A program made the translations under genes and the position numbers. Below the pieces are notes generated by a model that saw only the letters and a program-made list of their open reading frames with translations, did not search any database and was not told where the DNA came from. From NCBI GenBank assembly GCA_001784435.1, contig MFQZ01000010.1, positions 1-64,000 on the forward strand: 64,000 nucleotides of DNA. The letters run 5' to 3'. Positions 30,720 through 38,104 of this stretch are shown piece by piece (position 1 is the stretch's first letter; the number at the start of each line of letters is the position of its first letter). The DNA comes from Candidatus Magasanikbacteria bacterium RIFOXYC2_FULL_42_28 (GTDB lineage Bacteria; Patescibacteria; ABY1; Magasanikbacterales; GWA2-37-8).

Positions 30720-31766
30720 TTAATTGGTAACAGTAAGATGATTGGCCAATTTTGCTTGGTATTTTTCCACTTCATTAATAATTTTTTTGGCAGTTGCAAT
30801 GGTATAAGCGGCTCGCTTGTTCAGTCCAGTTTCATAGCCAAAAATTATTCCGGCGGCACCGTCTAGTACAATGTTGGTTAAGTCGCAGATATCCGCGCGG
30901 GTAGGTATATAGTTATGAATGGTGCTGGCCAGAATGTGGGTAGATATTAGAATTGGTTTAGAAAATTTTTTAGCGCGAGACATTATCTGTTTTTGCAGTA
31001 AGCCGATTTTTTCAAATGGCATGTTGACGCCCATCTCTCCGCGATCGATCAGTATCATATCAAAAAAATTATCTTGACAAATAGCGTTGAGTTCTTCGGC
31101 AGTAATATTTTTTTCTATTTTTATGATGTATTTGAGTCGATTAGTTTTAGGTGGAAATAGCAGTTTTATTTTTTCGATAAACGATTTGCTAATATATGAA
31201 CAAGCGAGATAGTCGGGGTGCAGACCGTTAATTTGCTCCAAAGTTTTTTTATAAATTTCAACCATGTAATCTTCGTCATAGATAGCGTAGTTATTACCCA
31301 AATTTACAGTTTTGGAATTTCTTATGATGCCACTATTGATTATTTGGATTTTTACGATATCAGACGATATGATGTCTTTTATTTGTACTGTAACTTCCCC
31401 GTCTCCGATTGCAATTATTTGCCCCAGCGATACTTTTGAGCCGATGTGCGGGATATTTAATGGTATGAATTCAAGACAATCCGGAGAGTAATCAGCGGAA
31501 CGTAAGATAAGTTCGCTCCCTTCTTGTACCGGGAAAGTCTGACCTTCAAAAAATCCTAGGCGATGTTTATTAAGTGGAAAATCAATAAATTTTTTAACGG
31601 ACGCATTTAAACTATCGATAACCTTTTCCGCTTTTTGAACCGATTCGATGTAGTTGTCGATGGAACGGTGAGACAAATTAAATCGCAATACATCCGCTCC
31701 GGTTAGGATCATTTTAATTATTTGTTCTTCGGTAATGTTGTGACCGACAGAAGCAATTATCAACAT
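30720..31766 (-). CDS. Divergent, short pyruvate-kinase-like protein
   Basis: A 348-residue protein with the pyruvate kinase barrel pattern: IASVGHNITEEQIIKMILTG and DVLRFNLSH near the N terminus, the active-site Lys in YIIKIEKN (about 216-223), the metal segment LIDRGEMGVNMPFEKI (about 240-255) and PTRADICDLTNIVLDGAAGI (about 293-312). The loop usually read SGET is GYET. It lacks the C-terminal regulatory domain of normal 470-residue enzymes and part of the B domain is remodelled, so activity cannot be assumed. It is followed 3 bases later by a phosphohistidine-domain gene. Confidence 0.8.
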   Translation of the reverse strand: MLIIASVGHNITEEQIIKMILTGADVLRFNLSHRSIDNYIESVQKAEKVIDSLNASVKKFIDFPLNKHRLGFFEGQTFPVQEGSELILRSADYSPDCLEFIPLNIPHIGSKVSLGQIIAIGDGEVTVQIKDIISSDIVKIQIINSGIIRNSKTVNLGNNYAIYDEDYMVEIYKKTLEQINGLHPDYLACSYISKSFIEKIKLLFPPKTNRLKYIIKIEKNITAEELNAICQDNFFDMILIDRGEMGVNMPFEKIGLLQKQIMSRAKKFSKPILISTHILASTIHNYIPTRADICDLTNIVLDGAAGIIFGYETGLNKRAAYTIATAKKIINEVEKYQAKLANHLTVTN

Positions 31767-31784
31767 AACACGCTAAGTTTAAAA

Positions 31785-31808
31785 ACCTCTGCCGAAAAGC
31801 AGAGGTCT
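31785..31808 (-). terminator. Terminator after rplA
   Basis: Stem ACCTCTGC / GCAGAGGT with a 6-base loop, followed by TTTT on the minus strand. Confidence 0.85.
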
Positions 31809-31813
31809 TTTGT

Positions 31814-32494
31814 TTAACTGTTAGTGGCGACTTTTATCGCCGGTCCCATCGAAGAGCACAAGGTCAAGCTTTGCAGATAGGATCCCTTTATTCCATCTGG
31901 CTTGGCCTTGTTTAAAGCGTCCAGAAAGGCCGTTAAGTTTTCTTTGAGCTGAGCTTCCGTAAAACTGACTCGCCCGACCAATTGGTGGACATTGGCTCCG
32001 TCATCATTTTTGAAAGTAACTTTGCCTTTTTTTAATTCTTCAATCATTTTTTTCAAGTTCGGGCCGACCGTTTCGGTTTTGGGATTAGGCATCAAGCCCT
32101 TCGGGCCCAACACTTTCGCGGCCATGGCCAATTTCGCCATCATGTCCGGCGTGGTAACAGCAATTTCAAAATTAATTTTGCCAGTGTCTTTAATTTTTTT
32201 AATATCTTCTTCACCGTAAACAAAATCCGCGCCGGCTTCTTTGGCTTCTTTTTCTCTTTCCGGAGAGACGAACGCGGCGACGGTTTTAGTTTTACCAGTG
32301 CCGTGGGGTAATACCACAGTAGCGCGTACCTGTTGTTCGCCTTTTTTAACGTCAATCCCCAAGTGGGCGTGGACTTCAATACCGGCGTCAAATTTGACTC
32401 CGGATGTTTCGCGGGCGAGCTTAATGGCTTCGTCCAACGGGTAAACCTTGTTTTTTTCCACCTTGGAAGCAAGGCCTTTCATTCTTTTTCCCAT
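31814..32494 (-). CDS. rplA: 50S ribosomal protein L1
   Basis: A 226-residue L1, the L1-stalk protein of the large subunit. Family features are VKFDAGIEVHAHLGID (about 33-48), VVLPHGTGKTKTVAAF (about 61-76) and LGPKGLMPNPKTETV (about 128-142). Normally it follows rplK (L11); here it stands alone with its own promoter and terminator. L1 is missing from part of the Parcubacteria, so its presence is informative for placement. A GC-rich hairpin in the 70-base leader might be the autoregulation site. Confidence 0.95.
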   Translation of the reverse strand: MGKRMKGLASKVEKNKVYPLDEAIKLARETSGVKFDAGIEVHAHLGIDVKKGEQQVRATVVLPHGTGKTKTVAAFVSPEREKEAKEAGADFVYGEEDIKKIKDTGKINFEIAVTTPDMMAKLAMAAKVLGPKGLMPNPKTETVGPNLKKMIEELKKGKVTFKNDDGANVHQLVGRVSFTEAQLKENLTAFLDALNKAKPDGIKGSYLQSLTLCSSMGPAIKVATNS

Positions 32495-32571
32495 ACATTA
32501 TATATAGAGTGGTACAAACTCCAGCCCGCCGGATGGCGGGGGCCGGATCCCACCTGCTTACAGTATACAGG

Positions 32572-32600
32572 ATTTTAGCGGATTTGGCCAGATTTGTCAA
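32572..32600 (-). promoter_or_regulatory. Promoter of rplA
   Basis: On the minus strand TTGACA (32600-32595) and TAAAAT (32577-32572) with a 17-base spacer. The transcript would start near 32565 and carry a GC-rich leader that includes GCCCGCC/GGCGGG pairing. Confidence 0.72.
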
Positions 32601-32661
32601 GGGTGGGGGTCTTGACAAAAGGTCAAAAATGTGCATAGCCGAAAATCACTATTTTGACAAT

Positions 32662-32691
32662 TTGGCGATTTTGCCGTTGATATGGTAAAAT
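32662..32691 (+). promoter_or_regulatory. Possible promoter of the surface locus
   Basis: TTGGCG (32662-32667) and TAAAAT (32686-32691) with an 18-base spacer, 20 bases before the ATG of the DUF2341/LamG gene. A better -35 hexamer (TTGACA, 32654-32659) lies 8 bases further upstream with a weaker -10 partner. Confidence 0.45.
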
Positions 32692-32710
32692 AACAACAAC
32701 CTAAAAAAAT

Positions 32711-34846
32711 ATGGCTGATAAATTTAAACATATAATTTTTAATCCGCGCGTGCGATTGTGTTTGGGTATTTTTGTGTTTATGGCCGTGCTCGGTTGGGTC
32801 TATTCCGGGCAGTGGCAAGTTTGGCGTAATCCGGATTTTCCGCCGAAAGTGGAAACGGCCAAGGCCGCCACTTGGTATAACGCCAGTTGGTCGTATCGCA
32901 AAACTGTTACGATTGATTATACGAAAGTTTCTACCACTTTGTCTAATTTTCCAGTGATGGTGAGTACTACCGATAGCAATTTATCATCTTACGCGTCTTC
33001 TACTGGCGCGGATATTTTGTTTACATCTGACGATGGCACTACCAAACTTAATCACGAAATTGAAAGTTATACGAGTGCAACCGGGAAATTAATTGCTTGG
33101 GTAAATGTGACGAGCTTGTCTAATTCGGCGAATACTGTTCTTTATATGTATTATGGCAATACGGGGGCAGCGGATCAGCAAAATATTACCGGGACGTGGG
33201 ATTCAAATTATGTGGGCGTATGGCACATGAAAGAAAATCCGTCCGGTTCGGCGCCCCAGATGAAAGATAGCACGACTAATGCCAATCATGGCACTACTCA
33301 AGGTTCAATGCCTTCCGGATCCTTGGTAAACGCGCAGATTGGCGATGGTTTGGATTTTAATGGTTCCAGTTATTATGTCTCTCTTCCGGTTACATCCTCG
33401 CTTAATATCACCGGGGCGATTACTGTTGAGACCTGGGTTTACGCGGATGCTCTTTCGTCGGCTAGAAGGTTTGTGTCTAAAAACAACACCGTAACCAAAT
33501 CTTGGGAACTTAATTTTGAATCAGCTGTTGGTGGTTTAACTACCATGAGAGTTTTTGATGGCGGAACAATAAAACGTACGCAAGAAGCGGCAGCAATGAC
33601 GGTCGGATCTTGGTTCCATTATGTCGGTGTATTTGATCCCAGCACTGCCGTGATAATTTATAAAAACGGCTCACAAAGCGGAGCTCTAACTTCCGGAATT
33701 CCGGCAGCGCAGAACGACAATCCCAATATCGCGGTATTATTTGCTCGCAGTCCCTATGCTGGCTGTGTAAATTGTTATTTAGATGGCAAAATGGATGAAG
33801 TGCGCGTTTCCAATGTGGCCCGCTCCGCCGGTTGGATTTTAACCGAATATAACAATCAATATTCACCGTCGACCTTTTATAGTATAGAAAGTACAGCACA
33901 AACCCCGCCGTTTTTTGATCAAATTTATTATAAATTTTTTAATAATGCCGATTCTACTGATGTGGGCTTAAAATTGGCGAATCAAAATTTACCAGCTACT
34001 TTATCGGCCACCGGCGACCCGTTCCGTTTGCGCTTGGGTTTACACGTCACCGGTAGTCAAATTGACGCGAGTGGCCAAAGTTTTAAATTACAGTTTGCGG
34101 AAAAATCAGGGGATTGCGATGGCGTTTTTTCCGGTGAAAGTTATGCTGATGTAACCGGAGCGACTGCAATTGCGTATTATGATAATGCCACCCCTAATGA
34201 TGGTGATAGTTTGACTATAAACGCGGGCGACCCAAATATTGGTAATAATGTGATTGAACAGACATATGAAGAGGCCAATAATTTTACCAATTCTGTGGGC
34301 GCGATTGCAGTCGGTGAAGAGGGTTTGTGGGATTTTTCTTTATACGATAATGGCGCGCCGGCCGATACCTCGTATTGTTTGCGGGTGATTAAATCAGATG
34401 GTAATAATATTGATAGTTATACCGAAATACCGGAAATAATTACTGCATCGGGCGCGTCACCAGTGGTGTCGGTCTCGGTCCAAGACGGAATTATTAGTTA
34501 TGGCTATCTGTCAGCCGGTTCCAGTACCACCACAATTGCTATTGGCGATTCTCAAACTGTCACCAATAATGGTAATGTGGATATAGATTTGGGCATAAAA
34601 GGTTCAACATCTACGCCTGGCAATTGGACATTGGCTTCGCAAGTAGGCCCCGATCAATATGTTCATGAATATTCAGTTGATGTCGGTGATACTTGGGTGC
34701 CACTTACTGCCGATTATCAACTTTTGGTTCCCGGAGTGCCGCCAGATGCCGGTGGTGTTATTGATTTCCGAATTCAAGTGCCAAGTTCAACTTCGGATTA
34801 TAGTACGCAAAATGTTGATGTTACTATTTTGGCGATTCAATCATAG
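32711..34846 (+). CDS. Surface protein with DUF2341, LamG and WxL-like domains
   Basis: A 711-residue exported protein. A signal/anchor helix lies at about 17-37 (LCLGIFVFMAVLGWVYSG). A DUF2341 domain follows (about 55-165; begins ATWYNASWSYRKTVTIDY), then a LamG/concanavalin-like domain (about 175-395; VGVWHMKENPSG, SLNITGAITVETWVYAD, KMDEVRVSNVARS). After a middle region (about 400-590) the last 120 residues match the small secreted protein of the next gene, including the shared GSTSTPGNWTL motif. LamG domains bind sugars or proteins, so adhesion is a reasonable inference. First gene of the surface locus. Confidence 0.82.
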   Translation: MADKFKHIIFNPRVRLCLGIFVFMAVLGWVYSGQWQVWRNPDFPPKVETAKAATWYNASWSYRKTVTIDYTKVSTTLSNFPVMVSTTDSNLSSYASSTGADILFTSDDGTTKLNHEIESYTSATGKLIAWVNVTSLSNSANTVLYMYYGNTGAADQQNITGTWDSNYVGVWHMKENPSGSAPQMKDSTTNANHGTTQGSMPSGSLVNAQIGDGLDFNGSSYYVSLPVTSSLNITGAITVETWVYADALSSARRFVSKNNTVTKSWELNFESAVGGLTTMRVFDGGTIKRTQEAAAMTVGSWFHYVGVFDPSTAVIIYKNGSQSGALTSGIPAAQNDNPNIAVLFARSPYAGCVNCYLDGKMDEVRVSNVARSAGWILTEYNNQYSPSTFYSIESTAQTPPFFDQIYYKFFNNADSTDVGLKLANQNLPATLSATGDPFRLRLGLHVTGSQIDASGQSFKLQFAEKSGDCDGVFSGESYADVTGATAIAYYDNATPNDGDSLTINAGDPNIGNNVIEQTYEEANNFTNSVGAIAVGEEGLWDFSLYDNGAPADTSYCLRVIKSDGNNIDSYTEIPEIITASGASPVVSVSVQDGIISYGYLSAGSSTTTIAIGDSQTVTNNGNVDIDLGIKGSTSTPGNWTLASQVGPDQYVHEYSVDVGDTWVPLTADYQLLVPGVPPDAGGVIDFRIQVPSSTSDYSTQNVDVTILAIQS

Positions 34847-34880
34847 TAGCGCTGTGGATAAGTATGCCTGCGGGAGGGGG

Positions 34881-34909
34881 TTGGAGATAAAAAAGTTATG
34901 TGGTATAAT
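34881..34909 (+). promoter_or_regulatory. Promoter of the small WxL-like protein gene
   Basis: TTGGAG (34881-34886) and TATAAT (34904-34909) separated by 17 bases, about 30 bases before the ATG at 34941. The -10 box is perfect, which suits a highly expressed small surface protein. Confidence 0.68.
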
Positions 34910-34940
34910 ATAGTTGTTAATTTGTTTAAATTTATTTTTT

Positions 34941-35447
34941 ATGAAAAATAAAAAACTGGATTTGGTAATCGGGGTTTTATTTGTGGTTGCGCTCGCGTTC
35001 GGGGTGTCGGCGCAGGGGGCTGATACCGGTACGGTAACGGCCACGGTAACAGTGCAAAATGTTTCGGTTACAGTGACTGACGGTGCGGTTGATTATGGTA
35101 CGATGACGGTTAGTGATACTGCAGACACTTTATCTGGCGATTTAAACGATCCTCAATACGCTGTTAATAGTGGTAATGTGGCGGAAACTTTAAATATAAA
35201 AGGGTCTACTTCAACGCCAGGTGATTGGACTTTGGCTGGGAGCGTCGGAGCGAATACCTATAAACACGCGTTTTCTACCAGCACCGATCCTAATTGGGTG
35301 GCAATGTCTGTTAACTATCAAACCGTTACAACTACTTTGGCCGTCGCCGCCACCTCTACTCTGTACCTTCAGTTGAGCACGCCGTCTAGTGTTAGCAGTT
35401 ATGTGGCCAACAATGTTGACTTAACCGTACAAGCGGTTGCCAACTAG
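34941..35447 (+). CDS. Small secreted WxL-like protein
   Basis: A 168-residue protein with a signal peptide (LVIGVLFVVALAFGVSAQG, cleavage near residue 26) and one beta-rich Thr/Ser/Val-rich domain. It aligns over its whole mature length with the C-terminal domain of the upstream 711-residue protein: both have VSVTV-type strands, a YG turn, NNGNV or NSGNV, GSTSTPGxWTL and a final VDxTxxA strand. The Trp-Thr-Leu triplet, together with the next gene, recalls the WxL surface-protein system of Firmicutes; this is a resemblance and not a proven match. It has its own promoter. Confidence 0.75.
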   Translation: MKNKKLDLVIGVLFVVALAFGVSAQGADTGTVTATVTVQNVSVTVTDGAVDYGTMTVSDTADTLSGDLNDPQYAVNSGNVAETLNIKGSTSTPGDWTLAGSVGANTYKHAFSTSTDPNWVAMSVNYQTVTTTLAVAATSTLYLQLSTPSSVSSYVANNVDLTVQAVAN

Positions 35448-35473
35448 TTTTAAATGGTTGTTAAAATAAAGAT

Positions 35474-36064
35474 ATGCGGAAATTTATTTTTCTGATATTG
35501 ATTTGTCTTCTGGCAACGCCACTTTTAGTTTCCGCGCGTATTGGAGTGGGTGTGGGATCTGGTAAAATTGAGGTAAAAGAAAAATTAAAACCTGGTCAGT
35601 CCTATGATTTGCCGATTTTACCAGTTATTAATAATGGTGATGAATTAACAGAATACGAAGTGACAATTGAATATCATGAGGGCGTTCCCGAATTGCGTCC
35701 GGCGCGAGAATGGATTGAATTTACCCCGCGGACATTTTCTTTAGAACCGGGTCAGGTTAAAAATGTTAAAGTAGAATTGAATTTGCCGGTGAAGGCCGAA
35801 CCCGGTAATTACTTTGCGTATTTAGAAGGTCATCCGCTGAAGAAAAGTATTGGCACCGGTGGAGCGGCGGTGGGAATCGCGGCCGCGGCTAAAATGTATT
35901 TTACCGTCGTGCCCGCCAATATTTTTGCCGCTTGGTATTATAAATTGAGCACCTGGTATGGCCATTATCACCCGTTTAACACAGCCGTACTTGGCTTATT
36001 AGCGTTTATTTTTGTAGTATATTGGGTAAAAAAGAATTTTAAATTTCAGATTGCGAAGAAATGA
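35474..36064 (+). CDS. DUF916-like membrane-anchored protein
   Basis: A 196-residue protein with a signal peptide (FLILICLLATPLLVSA), an extracellular immunoglobulin-like domain (about 20-130; SGKIEVKEKLKPGQ, IEFTPRTFSLEPGQVKNVKV, AEPGNYFAYLEG) and a C-terminal membrane helix (about 165-185) with a basic tail. The pattern of a chaperone-like domain plus C-terminal helix is that of DUF916 / WxL-interacting proteins, which in Firmicutes are encoded beside WxL proteins. It follows the small WxL-like gene by 26 bases and ends 13 bases before the next ATG. Confidence 0.7.
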   Translation: MRKFIFLILICLLATPLLVSARIGVGVGSGKIEVKEKLKPGQSYDLPILPVINNGDELTEYEVTIEYHEGVPELRPAREWIEFTPRTFSLEPGQVKNVKVELNLPVKAEPGNYFAYLEGHPLKKSIGTGGAAVGIAAAAKMYFTVVPANIFAAWYYKLSTWYGHYHPFNTAVLGLLAFIFVVYWVKKNFKFQIAKK

Positions 36065-36077
36065 TTTACTGTTCGTC

Positions 36078-37148
36078 ATGAAAAAAGTACTTGGCAAAAT
36101 TATTTTATTCTCTCTCCCCCTACTGGTTATTTCATTAGGGGCTTTTTTTTCTTATTCGGATTTTGTTATTGCCGCTTCTACCGCTTCGGTTAGCGCGACA
36201 ATTAAAATAGAAATTTGCGGTGATAGTGTAAAAGATGATGGTGAAGAGTGTGATGGTAGTGATTTGAACGGTCAGTCCTGTACTAATTTTAGTGGATTTA
36301 CCGGTGGAACATTATCCTGCTCGGCCGGATGCTTATTTGTTACAACCGGTTGCACAACAGCTGTTACTCCGCCAGGTGGCGGTGGGGGAGGTGGTGGCGG
36401 TGGTGGCGGTGGGCCAATCACGCCCGTAATCACGAGCGCGGTATTTGTAGGGCGCGCTTATCCGGGCAGTTCAGTGACACTTTTAAAAGATGGTCAACTG
36501 GCCGTGCGCACCGTGGCCGGGCCGGACGCTAATTTTCAAATGACTTTGGCCGGACTGTCCGCCGGAAATTATATTTTTTCGCTTTATACTACCGATAGTG
36601 TTGGCCGACAATCGTCAGCTTTGACTTTTCCGGTGTATGTTACGAGCGGGGCCACCACGCGCGTGTCCGGAATTTTTTTAGCGCCGACCATTGCGGCTGA
36701 TAAAAGTGAAGTGAAACATGGCGACACCCTGTCTATTTTTGGCCAGTCTTTACCGCAAAGCGAAATTACGGTACAAGTGAATTCCACGCAAGAATTTTTT
36801 GCTAAAGCCAGAGCCGACAAAGACGGTGTGTATTTATATAATTTAGATACGGCATTTTTGGAAATCGGCGATCATAGCGCGCGTTCCAAATCCACGGTGG
36901 AAAATGAAATTAGTGCTTACAGTGATCGGGTGGCTTTTAAAGTTGGGACCAAATCAGTGAATGAAGTGGTGGATACAACTTATAAAAAAGCGGACTTAAA
37001 CCGTGATGGTAGTATTAATTTGGTGGATTTTTCCGTGGCCGCATATTGGTATAAACGGAAGTCGCCGCCGACGAAGTATGATTTAAATAATGATGGTAAG
37101 ATTGATTTGGTGGATTTTAGTATTATGGCGTATTATTGGACAGGATAA
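36078..37148 (+). CDS. Secreted dockerin-domain protein
   Basis: A 356-residue exported protein. After a signal helix (about 8-32) comes a Cys-rich segment of the CGDxxxDxGExCDG type (ICGDSVKDDGEECDGSD, about 45-61), a run of 13 Gly (about 101-113), and two Ig-like domains (about 115-200 and 205-290). The last 60 residues are a type I dockerin: two EF-hand-like loops, DLNRDGSINLVDFSVA and DLNNDGKIDLVDFSIM, each with the calcium-ligand Asp/Asn positions. Dockerins bind cohesins, which are encoded in the next two genes. ATG 36078 is preferred to an in-frame start at 36051 inside the previous gene. Confidence 0.85.
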   Translation: MKKVLGKIILFSLPLLVISLGAFFSYSDFVIAASTASVSATIKIEICGDSVKDDGEECDGSDLNGQSCTNFSGFTGGTLSCSAGCLFVTTGCTTAVTPPGGGGGGGGGGGGGPITPVITSAVFVGRAYPGSSVTLLKDGQLAVRTVAGPDANFQMTLAGLSAGNYIFSLYTTDSVGRQSSALTFPVYVTSGATTRVSGIFLAPTIAADKSEVKHGDTLSIFGQSLPQSEITVQVNSTQEFFAKARADKDGVYLYNLDTAFLEIGDHSARSKSTVENEISAYSDRVAFKVGTKSVNEVVDTTYKKADLNRDGSINLVDFSVAAYWYKRKSPPTKYDLNNDGKIDLVDFSIMAYYWTG

Positions 37149-37153
37149 CGACG

Positions 37154-37222
37154 AAAGATTGAAGAATAAAGATTAAAGATTGCGAATTATTTTTTGTTAA
37201 TCTTCAATCTTTAATCTTTAAT
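37154..37222. repeat. Family D inverted repeat between dockerin and cohesin genes
   Basis: AAAGATTGAAGAATAAAGAT versus ATCTTCAATCTTTAATCTTT, pairing over about 25 bases. It fills the gap between the dockerin stop and the GTG start of the first cohesin gene. Confidence 0.82.
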
Positions 37223-37225
37223 AAT

Positions 37226-38104
37226 GTGTATTTGTCTAAATTTAAAAATTTAATTATTATCGCATTAGTTTTTGTGTTATTTCCGAATGTAGCATTTGCC
37301 GCATCGTTATATTTTAATTCTCCTAAAACCGATTACACCGTCGGCGAGCAATTTACCGCCAGTGTTTTGGTGGATTCAGTTAGCGAGCCGATTAACGCGT
37401 TTGAGGGTAAATTGGTTTTTTCTGATGATCAGTTGGAGGTGAAAGAAATTTTTATCGGTAATTCTATTATAAATTTTTGGCTGGACGCGCCTAAGGCCGA
37501 TAAGGGTGAGATCAGATTTTCCGGCATTGTGCCGGGCGGGTTTCAAGGTGATAATGGGTTATTGTTTTCGGCAGTATTTAGGGTTTTGTCAACGGGGTCA
37601 GGAGCAATAAAATTTTCGGATTATAAATTATTATTAAATGATGGACTCGGAACAATGGCCGTAACCACGGTGGCTAATTTAAATTTAACTATTAAACCGC
37701 TCGCTATTGGCGCGAGCGCGCCCGACTATTTACCATTTCCCGATGGCACTTTGCCCGAAGAATTTACACCGGAATTGACGCGCTCGCCGGAAGAATTTGG
37801 CAATCAATGGTTTTTAGTTTTTGCGACTCAAGACAAGGGTTCGGGCATTGATTACTACGAGGTGTGTGAAGGTAGCCAAGATAATTGCGAAAAAACCGAC
37901 AGCCCGTATATTTTAAAAGACCAAAATTTAGTTGGTAAAATTTTTGTAAAAGCGGTTGATAAGCGTGGCAACGGTCGTTTGGTTGTTTTAGAGCCGCCGG
38001 GCGGTTTGGTGTGGTATGAAAAATACCAAAATTATGTTATAATATTATTAGTATCAATTGCTTCTATTTTGTTAGTCCTCAAAAAATATGCGCGGAGGGT
38101 TTAA
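37226..38104 (+). CDS. Membrane-anchored cohesin-domain protein 1
   Basis: A 292-residue protein with a GTG start (an ATG two bases upstream is out of frame and stops early), a signal peptide ending NVAFA before ASLYFNSP, a cohesin domain (about 26-160; YTVGEQFTASVLVDSV, FEGKLVFSDDQLEV, GEIRFSGIVPGG, LLFSAVFRVL), a second small domain with the motif GSGIDYYEV (about 209-217) and a C-terminal membrane helix (about 269-286) with a basic KKYARRV tail. Cohesins bind dockerins through the cohesin beta sandwich; the partner is encoded just upstream. Overlaps the next gene by 17 bases. Confidence 0.82.
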   Translation: MYLSKFKNLIIIALVFVLFPNVAFAASLYFNSPKTDYTVGEQFTASVLVDSVSEPINAFEGKLVFSDDQLEVKEIFIGNSIINFWLDAPKADKGEIRFSGIVPGGFQGDNGLLFSAVFRVLSTGSGAIKFSDYKLLLNDGLGTMAVTTVANLNLTIKPLAIGASAPDYLPFPDGTLPEEFTPELTRSPEEFGNQWFLVFATQDKGSGIDYYEVCEGSQDNCEKTDSPYILKDQNLVGKIFVKAVDKRGNGRLVVLEPPGGLVWYEKYQNYVIILLVSIASILLVLKKYARRV

